From positions 224,948-288,947 of the forward strand of contig CAWJGF010000011.1 of assembly GCA_963842335.1 (NCBI GenBank): a stretch of DNA of 64,000 nt, in the 5' to 3' direction. Below the pieces are notes generated by a model. The model saw nothing but the letters and a program-made list of their open reading frames with translations, was not told where the DNA came from and made no database searches. The translations under genes were made by a program, and so were the position numbers. Below, piece after piece: positions 49,115 through 57,107 of the stretch; within the stretch, counting starts at the first letter, position 1; each line of letters opens with the position of its first letter. This stretch comes from PALSA-600 sp963842335. Its GTDB lineage: Bacteria > Actinomycetota > Thermoleophilia > Gaiellales > Gaiellaceae.

Positions 49115-49824
49115 TCGTCGGCCTCATGCATCCGGGCGAGATGGGCGCGGCGGTTGGCCTCGTGCTCCAGCGAAGCGGCCACGAGGTGCTCTGGGCATCG
49201 GCGGGGAGAAGCGATGCCACCCGCGAACGCGCCCGGAGCTTTCGAGACGTCGGGACGGTGACGGCACTCGGCGAGCGGGCCGAGCTGATCCTGTCGATCT
49301 GCCCGCCACACGCGGCCCTCGACGTCGCACGAACGGTCGCGGGATTTGCCGGGACATATGTCGACGCCAACGCGATCTCGCCGATGCGCGCGAGGGAGGT
49401 TGCCGAGCTCCAGCCGCGCTTCGTCGACGGCGGGATCGTGGGCGGGCCTCCGATCGAGCCTGGCACCACCCTGTATCTCTCGGGCGTCGGTGCGGCTGCC
49501 GTCGCGGCGGTCTTCACGGGCTCGAACGTTCAGGCCCGGGTGGTGGCAGACGCGTCGGCGCTGAAGATGGTCTACGCGGCGTGGTCGAAGGGCACGGCGG
49601 CGATGCTGCTTGCGATCCGCGAGGTCGCGAGGCAGTTCGACGTCGAGGAGGAGTGGCGGCTGGCGGTCCCGGATCTGCTCGACCGTCTCGATCGCGCGGA
49701 ACGCTCGGCCGCGGCGAAGGGTTGGCGTTGGGTCGGCGAGATGGAGGAGATCGCCGACACGTTCGCCGCCGCCGGGCAGCCCGAAGGCTTCCATCGTGCC
49801 GCGGCCGAGGTGTATCGAGCGTGA
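49111..49824 (+). CDS. NAD(P)-binding oxidoreductase (6PGDH-like, DUF1932)
   Basis: 237 residues. The N-terminal Rossmann fold begins IVGLMHPGEMGAAVGLVLQR. ICPPHAALDVARTVAG follows. The C-terminal helical domain has DASALKMVYAAWSKGTAAML, resembling the DUF1932 dimer domain of 3-hydroxyisobutyrate-dehydrogenase-like proteins. The substrate is unknown. It overlaps ubiA (GTGA) and ccmA (GTGA), so it is embedded in the cytochrome maturation operon; why is unclear. Confidence 0.8.
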   Translation: MIVGLMHPGEMGAAVGLVLQRSGHEVLWASAGRSDATRERARSFRDVGTVTALGERAELILSICPPHAALDVARTVAGFAGTYVDANAISPMRAREVAELQPRFVDGGIVGGPPIEPGTTLYLSGVGAAAVAAVFTGSNVQARVVADASALKMVYAAWSKGTAAMLLAIREVARQFDVEEEWRLAVPDLLDRLDRAERSAAAKGWRWVGEMEEIADTFAAAGQPEGFHRAAAEVYRA

Positions 49825-50396
49825 TCGCCGCCCGCGGCCTGGCCAAGCGCTTCGGCGACAAGCGCGTGTTCTCGGGCGTCGACGTCGATCTCCCCGACCG
49901 CGGCTTCCTGCTCGTCACCGGACCGAACGGCTCCGGGAAGACGACGCTCCTGCGCGTGCTCGCCCGGCTCGCCGCGCCCACCGCGGGGGAGCTCGTTCTA
50001 CCGGAGCGGCAGACCATCGGATACCTCGGTCATGAGCCGCTCGTGTACCGCGAGCTGACGCCGCTCGAGAACCTCACGCTCTTCGGCCGGCTCTATCGCC
50101 TGCCCGAGCGCGGCGAGCGGGTCGGGATGCTGCTCGAGCGGTTCGGGCTCTGGGATGTGCGCCACGAACGCGTCGCGTCGTTCTCGCGCGGCATGCAGCA
50201 ACGCCTCGGGCTCTGCCGGGTGCTCCTGCACTCGCCGTCGCTGCTCCTGCTCGACGAGCCGACGAACGCGCTCGATGCCGAAGGCCTCTTGCTGCTCGAC
50301 GATGTCTTCGCGGAAACCGGACGCACGTGGGTCGTCGCGACGCACGATCCCGCGCGTGTCGAGCACCTCGCAACCGACCGGCTCGCGTTCGCGTGA
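49821..50396 (+). CDS. ccmA: Heme ABC exporter ATP-binding protein CcmA
   Basis: 191-residue ABC ATPase of cytochrome c maturation System I. Walker A GPNGSGKTTLLRVLARL, Q-loop GYLGHEPLVYRELTPLENL, signature SFSRGMQQRLGLCRVLL, Walker B LLLLDEPTNALD and the switch His in VATHDP. The shortness and GHEPLVY motif fit CcmA. GTG 49821 overlaps the oxidoreductase stop, and ccmB overlaps as GTGA. Confidence 0.92.
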   Translation: MIAARGLAKRFGDKRVFSGVDVDLPDRGFLLVTGPNGSGKTTLLRVLARLAAPTAGELVLPERQTIGYLGHEPLVYRELTPLENLTLFGRLYRLPERGERVGMLLERFGLWDVRHERVASFSRGMQQRLGLCRVLLHSPSLLLLDEPTNALDAEGLLLLDDVFAETGRTWVVATHDPARVEHLATDRLAFA

Positions 50397-51010
50397 CCTA
50401 CCTCGACGACGTGGCGGCCCTTGCGCGCAAGGACCTCCTGCTCGAGCTGCGCGCCAAGGAGACGCTCCCGTCGATGTTGCTCTTCGTCATCTCGGCGCTC
50501 GCGATCTTCCACTTCGCGTTGCCGCGTGGTGCGGGCCACGATGCGGCGATCGGGCTCCTGTGGGTGTCCCTCATCTTCACCGCGCTCCTCGGCCTGACGC
50601 GCGCCTTCGTCGCGGAGCGAGAGCAGGGCATGTTCGACGCGCTCGTGCTCGCACCATGCGATCGAAGCGCCATCTGGCTCGGGAAGTCAATTGCCGTGTT
50701 CGTATTTCTCGTCTGTGCCGAGATCGTCGCGCTGCCCGCATTCGGCGCCTTCTTCTCCGCCGTCGACGGGCGTACCGTCGCCGCGGTTGCGCTCGCGAAC
50801 GTCGGCATCTGCACCGTCGGCACGCTCTTCGGGGCGATGGCCGTTGCGGGGCGCGCCCGCGAGCTGCTCCTGCCGCTCCTGTTTCTCCCGATGGCGATCC
50901 CGATCGTCGTCGGCGGCGTGGGGGGCTACCTGTGGTTTCTCGCGCTCTACGACGCGCTCTTCGCGCTGCTCGCCTGGGCCGCCTTCGAGTACGTCGTCGC
51001 TGAGGCCTGA
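50393..51010 (+). CDS. ccmB: Heme ABC exporter permease CcmB
   Basis: 205 residues, six TM helices. It begins DDVAALARKDLLLELRAKET, the typical CcmB cytoplasmic start, and has TRAFVAEREQGMFDALVLAP, then LLLPLLFLPMAIPIVVGG. With CcmA it powers release of holo-CcmE. No ccmE is in the window. Start GTG 50393. ccmC is 14 nt downstream. Confidence 0.91.
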   Translation: MTYLDDVAALARKDLLLELRAKETLPSMLLFVISALAIFHFALPRGAGHDAAIGLLWVSLIFTALLGLTRAFVAEREQGMFDALVLAPCDRSAIWLGKSIAVFVFLVCAEIVALPAFGAFFSAVDGRTVAAVALANVGICTVGTLFGAMAVAGRARELLLPLLFLPMAIPIVVGGVGGYLWFLALYDALFALLAWAAFEYVVAEA

Positions 51011-51024
51011 GGGTCCGGACTACC

Positions 51025-51702
51025 ATGCCGCTCGTGAAACTCCCTGTCCTTGCGGCGGTCTCGACGGCCATCTTCGGGCTCGCGATCGGGCTGGCTTTCT
51101 TCTATGCGCAGACCGATGCCAACCAGGGTCTCTCTCAGCGGATCTTCTACTTCCACGTCCCGCTCGCGCTCACCTCGTACGTCTGCTTCGGCTGGGGTGC
51201 CTGGAAGGCGCTCCGCCATCTCTGGAAAGGCGATCCCGGAGCCGATCTCGAGAGCTACGTCGCGATTCACCAGGGGGTGATCTTCGGCGCGCTGACGCTG
51301 CTGACCGGGTCGATCTGGGCCCGGATCTCGTGGGGCGTCTGGTGGTCGTGGAGCGAGGACCAGCTCGTCCTGTTCCTCGTCCTCTTCCTCTTCTACTGCG
51401 CGTATTTCATGCTGCGCTACTCGGTCGATCCCGGCCCGGCGCGAGCGAACATGTGCGCGGTCTACGCGCTATTCGGCGTCGTTCTGATCCCCGTCTCGTT
51501 TCTCGCGATCCGCCTGTCGCGGAAGTTCATCCACCCGGTCGTCTTCACCGCGCACGGATACCAGATGACGGGCGCTCAGTTTCTGACGTTCTGTGTGTGC
51601 CTGGCGGCGATGCTCGGCCTCTTCGCGACGCTCTACGCCCTCGAGCTCTCGGGCAAGCGGCTGGATGCGTCGCTACGTGACTTGCGGGAGTTGCTGACGT
51701 GA
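51025..51702 (+). CDS. ccmC: Cytochrome c maturation protein CcmC (heme-handling)
   Basis: 225 residues, six TM helices. The heme-binding WWD-type segment is SWGVWWSWSEDQLVLFLVLF, where the canonical motif ends WD; the Asp position here is Ser-Glu-Asp. The first periplasmic His lies in IFYFHVPLALTSYV and the second near FIHPVVF. It transfers heme to CcmE with CcmAB. A ccmD-like gene follows as GTGA overlap. Confidence 0.92.
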   Translation: MPLVKLPVLAAVSTAIFGLAIGLAFFYAQTDANQGLSQRIFYFHVPLALTSYVCFGWGAWKALRHLWKGDPGADLESYVAIHQGVIFGALTLLTGSIWARISWGVWWSWSEDQLVLFLVLFLFYCAYFMLRYSVDPGPARANMCAVYALFGVVLIPVSFLAIRLSRKFIHPVVFTAHGYQMTGAQFLTFCVCLAAMLGLFATLYALELSGKRLDASLRDLRELLT

Positions 51703-51854
51703 CCCCCTCCGAGCGCTACACGGCGGCGGCGTATCTCGTCGTCTTCGTCGCGGTCCTGCTCTACGTCGTGATCATCGCCTCGAAGCTGCAGCGCTTGGAG
51801 CGCGAGGTCGCACGTCTGGTCGAGCTCGCGAAGGAGCGGCTGCCGGATGGTTGA
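51699..51854 (+). CDS. CcmD-like small membrane protein
   Basis: 51 codons between ccmC and the next gene. The protein has one TM helix (AYLVVFVAVLLYVVIIA), then a short basic/helical tail (SKLQRLEREVARLVELAKE), exactly the topology of CcmD. GTG 51699 overlaps the ccmC stop as GTGA and its own stop overlaps the next start by 8 nt. Identity rests mainly on position and topology. Confidence 0.75.
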   Translation: MTPSERYTAAAYLVVFVAVLLYVVIIASKLQRLEREVARLVELAKERLPDG

Positions 51855-52608
51855 GGTGCTCTTCTGGCCCGCGCTCCTTGCCTACGGCGAGGCGGCCATT
51901 GCGTACTCCTCGGCGCGCACCTCGCGCGCCGCGACGTGGGGTGTCAGGGTCGGGTGGCTCGCGCAGACCGCGCTCCTCGTCGCGCAGGCCGCGCGGTCGG
52001 ACGGCTTTCCGTGGTCGACCTGGGCCGGTTCGCTGAACCTCTTCGTCTGGTTCGTCGTCGGCGCCTATCTGATCTGGGGTTGCCGTCCGCGCTTTCGCCT
52101 GCTGGGGCTCGCCGTCATGCCTCTCGCGGCAATCCTCTTCATCGTGGCGCGTGTGGGTGGCGGGACCGGTGCCGGTGCCCGGTCGCACTACGGCAACCTG
52201 TTCCTCGTCCTGCACGTCGGGCTCGTCCTCGCGGCCTTCGCGGGCTTCACACTCGCCGCAGCGCTCGCGGCGCTGTATCTCTGGGAGGAGCGCCGGCTGA
52301 AGCGGCGTGCCCCGGACATCCTGCGGTTGCGCCTGCCGCCGCTCGCCGCGCTCGAGCGGCTCGCGTTCCGCACGATCGTCGTGTCGCTGCCGCTCCTGAC
52401 GCTCGGCCTGATCGCCGGCATTGTCCGACTGCGGGAAGACCGAGGCTCCGTCGATGCGCTCGAGGCGCTCACGCTCCTGACCTGGCTCGTGTATGGCGGC
52501 TTCGTCGTTGCGAGGCCGACGGGTAACAGGGCGGCGTACCTCGCGCTCGGCGGCTTCGTGCTCGTGATCGTGGCCCGGCTCGCCCTCGCGGGGAGCCACT
52601 TCGCATGA
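51847..52608 (+). CDS. CcsA/HemX-like cytochrome c assembly family membrane protein
   Basis: 253 residues with eight predicted TM helices. The cytochrome c assembly domain has GFPWSTWAGSLNLFVWFVVG, SHYGNLFLVLHVGLVLAAFA and LALIAGIVRL-like helices. A tryptophan-rich WWD motif is not clear. HemX homologues precede hemA in many Gram-positives and adjust HemA level, as the position before hemA suggests here. A role in cytochrome c assembly is also possible. ATG 51847. Confidence 0.82.
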   Translation: MVEVLFWPALLAYGEAAIAYSSARTSRAATWGVRVGWLAQTALLVAQAARSDGFPWSTWAGSLNLFVWFVVGAYLIWGCRPRFRLLGLAVMPLAAILFIVARVGGGTGAGARSHYGNLFLVLHVGLVLAAFAGFTLAAALAALYLWEERRLKRRAPDILRLRLPPLAALERLAFRTIVVSLPLLTLGLIAGIVRLREDRGSVDALEALTLLTWLVYGGFVVARPTGNRAAYLALGGFVLVIVARLALAGSHFA

Positions 52609-53804
52609 CCCTCACCCTCGTGGGACTGTCACATCACGTCGCTCCGGTCGAGCTGCGCGAGCGCGTGACCCTGAACCTCGATGCGGCTGCGTCGCTTGCG
52701 GCGTCGCTCGGCGATGCGGTCTGCCTCTCCACGTGCAACCGCACAGAGCTCTACCTGGACGCAGGGGACGATGCGGCCGCAGTCGAGGCGCTCGAGACCC
52801 TCGCCGGCGAATCGCTCGACGGTGTGCTCTATCGACTACGCGACGACGCAGCCGCCCGACACCTGTTCCGCGTCGCCGCGGGGCTGGACTCCCTCGTCCC
52901 CGGCGAGGGCGAGATCCTCGGACAGGTGCGTGCGGCCTATGACGCCGCGACAACGGGCCCGCTGCTCGACCGCGTCTTCCGCCAGGCGCTCGGCGTGGGC
53001 AAGCGCGTTCGGACCGAGACCGCGATCGGCGAGAGCCCCGCCTCGGTGTCGTCGGCCGCTGCTGCCCTGGCGGCACAGGTTTTCGGCGAGCTCGACGGGC
53101 GGCGGGTTCTCCTCGTCGGCGCAGGCCGCATCGGCGAGCTCGCCGCATCGAATCTCGCGTCGCGCGGTGCGACGATCGCGTATGTGGCGAATCGCACCGT
53201 CGACACAGCCCGAGGGCTTGCGGAGCGCTTCGGCGGCTCGGCGATCTCCCTCGACGATCTCGCTGCGCACCTCGGCGACGTCGATGTCGTCGTCTCGTCG
53301 ACCAGTGCTCCGGAGCCGGTGCTCCACGCTCGCGACGTCCCTGCCCGCCGGCACAGCCCGCTGTTCTTCATCGACATCGCCGTGCCGCGCGACCTCGACC
53401 CGGCGATCCATGCGCTCGACGGCTGCTTTCTCTACGACATCGACGACCTCGAGGCGGTCGTCGCCGAGACGCTTGCGGGCCGTCGCGCCGAGGCCGCTCG
53501 CGGGGAGGAGCTCGTGACGGAGGAGGCGGAGCGGTTCCGTTCGTGGCGTGCCTCGCTCGAGGTCGTGCCCGCGATCGCGTCGCTGCGCGCCCGGGCCGAG
53601 GAGATCCGCTCGGCCGAGCTCGCGAAGCTCGACGGACGGGTGAGCGATGCGGAGCGGCGCACCCTCGAGTCCGTGACGGCGCAGATCCTGAACAAGCTCC
53701 TGCACCTGCCGACTGTACGGATGAAGGAGGCAGCGATCGAGTCCGACGGCGCCGTGTACGCCGACGCGGTGCGGCATCTCTTCGGCCTGGAGGAGGAGCG
53801 GTGA
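52605..53804 (+). CDS. hemA: Glutamyl-tRNA reductase
   Basis: First committed enzyme of the C5 route to tetrapyrroles: glutamyl-tRNA to glutamate-1-semialdehyde. 399 residues. GLSHHVAPVELRERV (N-terminal), catalytic Cys in CLSTCNRTELYL (about residue 45), GEGEILGQVRAAY, and the NADPH fold VLLVGAGRIGELAASNL; the dimerisation helix is C-terminal. Heme regulation by the N-terminus cannot be judged. ATG 52605 overlaps the HemX-like stop as ATGA. Confidence 0.95.
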   Translation: MTLTLVGLSHHVAPVELRERVTLNLDAAASLAASLGDAVCLSTCNRTELYLDAGDDAAAVEALETLAGESLDGVLYRLRDDAAARHLFRVAAGLDSLVPGEGEILGQVRAAYDAATTGPLLDRVFRQALGVGKRVRTETAIGESPASVSSAAAALAAQVFGELDGRRVLLVGAGRIGELAASNLASRGATIAYVANRTVDTARGLAERFGGSAISLDDLAAHLGDVDVVVSSTSAPEPVLHARDVPARRHSPLFFIDIAVPRDLDPAIHALDGCFLYDIDDLEAVVAETLAGRRAEAARGEELVTEEAERFRSWRASLEVVPAIASLRARAEEIRSAELAKLDGRVSDAERRTLESVTAQILNKLLHLPTVRMKEAAIESDGAVYADAVRHLFGLEEER

Positions 53805-53924
53805 AGCCGGATCCCGCGCGGCGGAACGAGCGGCCGCTGCCGGTCGTCGCGCCCTCTGCGTTTCTGCGTGTGCGAATCGGCCGGCTCGCGTGCGGCCGGA
53901 GCAACCGCGGGGGAAGGTCGGGCT
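53805..53924 (+). other. Gap between hemA and hemC with a possible small ORF
   Basis: About 120 bp in an otherwise overlapping operon. A GTG at 53801 overlapping the hemA stop opens a 51-codon reading to 53956, which would run 32 nt into hemC in another frame. It contains FLRVRIGRLACGRSN, faintly like the HemC N-terminus VLVRIGSRGSRLA. It could be a decayed partial duplication or chance. Confidence 0.3.
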
Positions 53925-54791
53925 GTGCTCGTTCGTATCGGCTCTCGCGGGTCTAGGCTCGCCCTCACGCAGGCCGAGCTCGCCGCGGCCGCATTGCGCG
54001 CGCAGGGCGTCGAGATCGCATTCGTCCCGATCACGACCGCGGGCGACCGCGACCGCATGAGCCCGTTCGGAGAGATCGGCGCGCGGGGCGTCTTCGTGAA
54101 GGAGATCGAGGAGGCGCTCCTCGCCGGGCGGATCGACATCGCCGTCCACTCGGCGAAGGACATGACGTCGACGGAGACCGACGGCCTCACCGTCGGCGCG
54201 TTTCTCGAGCGCGACGACCCGCGGGATGCGTTGATCGGCGCCGCTGAGCTTCTCCCCGGAATGCGAATCGGCACCGCGTCGGCGCGGCGGCGCGCACAAC
54301 TGCTCAACCTCGAGCCGTCGATCGTCGTCGAGCCTCTGCGCGGCAACGTCGAGACGCGGCTGCGGAAGATGCAGGAGCGCGGGCTCGACGCGATCATGCT
54401 TGCCGCTTGCGGCCTCGACCGGCTCGGGCTCGGCGCCGAAATCGGTGCACGCCTTGACCCCGCGCGGATGTTGCCGGAAGCGGCGCAAGGGGCACTGGCG
54501 CTTCAGGTGCGTGCCGGCGAGGAGGAGCTCGTGGCGCGAGCAGACCACGCCGAGACACGCCGGCGGGTCGAGCCCGAGCGCCGCTTCGTCGCGGCGATCG
54601 GCGGTGGCTGCCTGGCACCCGTGGCGGCGCATCATGACGGGGAGCGACTGCACGTGCTGATCGCGGCGGAGGACGGGGCGTGGATCGAGCGTCGTACCGG
54701 AGACGATCCCGAAGCACTGGCGCAGGAGCTGCTCGCCGGGGCCGACGCCCATGACGGAACCGGGGCACCGTCGGTCGAGACGCGTGCGTAG
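53925..54791 (+). CDS. hemC: Porphobilinogen deaminase (hydroxymethylbilane synthase)
   Basis: Polymerises four porphobilinogens to hydroxymethylbilane. About 288 residues. N-terminal VLVRIGSRGSRLALTQAEL, VHSAKDM, GTASARRRAQL, and the dipyrromethane cofactor Cys in GGGCLAPVA. I chose GTG 53925 because GGGGGAAGG lies just upstream and the protein then starts at the expected residue; the GTG at 53868 would add 19 residues. It precedes hemD by 33 bp. Confidence 0.93.
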   Translation: MLVRIGSRGSRLALTQAELAAAALRAQGVEIAFVPITTAGDRDRMSPFGEIGARGVFVKEIEEALLAGRIDIAVHSAKDMTSTETDGLTVGAFLERDDPRDALIGAAELLPGMRIGTASARRRAQLLNLEPSIVVEPLRGNVETRLRKMQERGLDAIMLAACGLDRLGLGAEIGARLDPARMLPEAAQGALALQVRAGEEELVARADHAETRRRVEPERRFVAAIGGGCLAPVAAHHDGERLHVLIAAEDGAWIERRTGDDPEALAQELLAGADAHDGTGAPSVETRA

Positions 54792-54824
54792 CTCGCTCGA
54801 GGCGTCTCATGCAGGGACGCCGCG

Positions 54825-55467
54825 GTGCGTGTGATCGTCACGCGTCCCCGGGCGCAGGCCGGGCCGCTCGTCGAGCGACTCGAGGCGCTCGGCGCCGAGA
54901 TCGTCGTGTGCCCGCTGATCGAGATCGAACGTACCTCCGACGCGCCGATCGACGGGTCGGGGTACGACTGGCTCGTCATCACGAGCCCGAACGGCGCCGA
55001 GGAGATTGCCCGCCGCGGGCGGAACCTGCCGCCGGTCGCCGCGGTCGGGCCGGGCACCGCCGAGATGCTGCGCGCCCGTGGCATCGAGCCCGGCTTCGTG
55101 CCCTCGGACTCGTCGCAGGACGGCCTCCTGCGGGAGTTCCCGCGGCCGGCCGGCCGGGTCCTCTTCGCTGCGGCGGAGGGAGCGCGTCGCCGGCCGATCG
55201 ACGAGCTCGGAGCCGACTTCGTCCCGCTCTACCGCACGCGTCTGCTCACGCCGCGCCCGCCCGCGGGTGACGCGGTCGTGCTTGCCTCCGGCTCGGCGGC
55301 GCGCGCGTACGCCGGCGTGGGGGGCGAGGCGCCTGCGGTCACGATCGGGCCGGAGACCTCGCGCGTCGCGCGCTCGGTCGGGTCTGACGGTCGCACTCGA
55401 GGCGGCGACGCACGATCTCGATGGCCTCGTCGGCGCGGTGCGAGATCTGATGGAGTCCCACGGGTGA
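54825..55467 (+). CDS. hemD: Uroporphyrinogen-III synthase (single-base frame break)
   Basis: Cyclises hydroxymethylbilane with ring-D inversion. Frame 1 reads RVIVTRPRAQAGPLVERLEA, WLVITSPNGAEEIARRG, GRVLFAAAEG and TIGPETSRVARSVG. Then at 55383 an extra base shifts the frame; without it the reading continues LTVALEAATHDLDGLVGAV and stops at 55467 after MESHG. The next gene's GTG overlaps that stop as GTGA, confirming the intended end. As deposited, the first frame runs straight into the downstream gene (a false fusion of 479 codons). Sequencing error or true mutation are both possible. Confidence 0.85.
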
Positions 55468-56264
55468 CGGTGATCACATTCCTCACCGACTTCGGCTTGC
55501 AGGACGAGTTCGTCGGCACCTGCCACGGCGTGATCGCCGGGATCGCCCCCGAGGTCCGGGTGATCGACGTCGCGCACGGGATCCCGCCGCAGGCGGTGCT
55601 CCAGGGCGCGGTCGTCCTCCGGAACACGATTCCGTACCTGCCCGTCGGGGTGCATCTCGCCGTCGTCGATCCCGATGTCGGCGGGGACCGCCGGGCTATC
55701 GCGGTTCGAACGCGCGACGGCCGCACGTTCGTCGGCCCCGACAACGGGCTTCTACTGCTTGCGGCAGACGACGCCGGAGTCGAGGCCGCCCACGAGCTCA
55801 CCGATCCGCGCTACCGCCTGCCGGACGTGTCGCGCACCTTTCACGGGCGCGATGTGTTCGCGCCCGCCGCGGCGCACCTGGCGAGCGGTGTTCCGATCGA
55901 TCAGCTCGGGCCGGCGCTCGATCCCGCGGCTCTCGTTCGCATCGCGGTGCCGGATCCCGAGATCGGCCGCTCCCAGCTCGGTGCGACCGTCCTGTCGGTC
56001 GACCGCTTCGGGAATGTTGCGACGAACGTCCGCCGCAGGCACGTCGAGGAGCTCGGCGTGGCGACCGGCGACAAGGTCGAGATCCGCCTGACGCTGGACC
56101 GCTACTACGCAATCGTTGCCGGCGCGTTCGCCGACGCACCGCCCGGCGAGTTGATCCTCTACGAAGATCCCTTCGGCCTGATCACGCTCGCGATCAGCCG
56201 CGGCGACGCGGCGCGGCTCACCGGCGTCTCGCCCGGCGACGAGCTGCGGATCGCGCGTACGTGA
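55464..56264 (+). CDS. SAM hydroxide adenosyltransferase (DUF62 family)
   Basis: 266 residues that hydrolyse S-adenosylmethionine to adenosine and methionine. The domain opens TVITFLTDFGLQDEFVGTCH and has VDPDVGGDRRAIAVRT, FVGPDNGLLLLAA and TFHGRDVFAPAAAHLASG, including the Asp/Arg/His residues typical of the family. Its C-terminal beta-barrel has SVDRFGNVATNV. GTG 55464 overlaps the restored hemD end. Why it follows heme genes is unclear. Confidence 0.9.
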   Translation: MTVITFLTDFGLQDEFVGTCHGVIAGIAPEVRVIDVAHGIPPQAVLQGAVVLRNTIPYLPVGVHLAVVDPDVGGDRRAIAVRTRDGRTFVGPDNGLLLLAADDAGVEAAHELTDPRYRLPDVSRTFHGRDVFAPAAAHLASGVPIDQLGPALDPAALVRIAVPDPEIGRSQLGATVLSVDRFGNVATNVRRRHVEELGVATGDKVEIRLTLDRYYAIVAGAFADAPPGELILYEDPFGLITLAISRGDAARLTGVSPGDELRIART

Positions 56265-56876
56265 CCGCCGGCCAGCGTTTCGCTCGGATCGTGACGACGG
56301 TCGTCGTGCGCCGACCAGAGCTGTGGCGGCTCTTCCGCGGCCGCATGACGCGGAACTTCGACCGGCTCGCGCCCGAGTGGGACTCGACACGAGTCAGTCC
56401 CGAGCGGCTACTGCCGATCGCTGCGGCACTGGATGCGCTGCCCGCGCCGCCGACGCAGGTACTCGATCTGGGGACAGGCAGCGGTCGCGTCGCCCGGCTC
56501 GCCGCCGAGCGATTCACGGCCGCCGAGGTGACAGGGGCGGACGTCTCCGAAGGGATGGTGCGTGAAGCCGAGTCGCGCGCGGTCGACCGACCGTGAGCAC
56601 TACGTCCAGGCCGACGCTTCTGCCCTGCCGTTCCCGGACGGCGCGTTCGATCTGGTCACGCTCAACAACATGATCCCGTTCTTCGACGAACTGGCCCGCG
56701 TCGTCGCGCCGGGCGGTTACACGGCAATCGCGTTCTCGCTCGGAGCGTCGACCCCGATCTACGTGCCGCTCGACCGGGTCCGGCACGAGCTGGAGCAGCG
56801 AGGGTTCACGCATATTGCGGACTTCTCCGTCGCCCCCGGGGTGTCGCTCCTTGCCCGGCGGGCCGGCGGGTCGTAG
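56261..56876 (+). pseudogene. SAM-dependent methyltransferase, frameshifted
   Basis: Two readings in adjacent frames together make one class I methyltransferase. Frame A (from GTG 56261) holds the SAM motif VLDLGTGSGRVARLAAERF and ends near EGMVREAESRAVDRP. Frame B picks up at EHYVQADASALPFPDGAFDL and continues through RVVAPGGYTAIAFSLG to a stop at 56876. One extra base lies in about 56575-56596. Together they give about 205 residues. It overlaps the upstream stop as GTGA. A sequencing error would restore it; otherwise it is inactive. Confidence 0.75.
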
Positions 56877-56972
56877 TGTTCGTTGCTCGGAGACGTTCGC
56901 GACGCGGTAGCACCGGTCCGGACGTCTCTTTTCGTGCGGGCGACGGTCATGGCATCTAGACTCTTGCCGCGC

Positions 56973-57045
56973 GGCGAGGTAGCTCAGTTGGTAGAGCACA
57001 CGGCTGAAAACCGTGGTGTCGCCGGTTCAAGTCCGGCCCTCGCCA
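56973..57045 (+). tRNA. tRNA-Phe (GAA anticodon)
   Basis: 73-nt cloverleaf on the plus strand. Acceptor GGCGAGG pairs with CCTCGCC, D arm GCTCAGTTGGTAGAGC, anticodon loop CTGAAAA giving GAA, and T arm GCCGGTTCAAGTCCGGC. The discriminator is A and CCA is not encoded. A short repeat follows immediately. Confidence 0.97.
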
Positions 57046-57046
57046 C

Positions 57047-57076
57047 TTGCCAGATGGCCATTTGCCAGCTGGCCGT
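57047..57076 (+). repeat. Two 15-bp direct repeats just after tRNA-Phe
   Basis: TTGCCAGATGGCCAT (57047-57061) and TTGCCAGCTGGCCGT (57062-57076) differ at two positions, with a partial third copy starting TTGCTG. Each holds a GGCC/GCCAG-type palindrome (GCCAGCTGGC). It may help end tRNA transcription or be the remnant of an insertion site. Confidence 0.6.
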
Positions 57077-57107
57077 TTGCTGATCGTCACCGTATGACTG
57101 CGACCAC

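Noticed and set aside
54825..56264. Bifunctional HemD-DUF62 fusion protein
   Set aside because: The region joining the two halves is nonsense-like, while the other frame gives a normal HemD end and a GTGA overlap. A single-base frame break explains it better.
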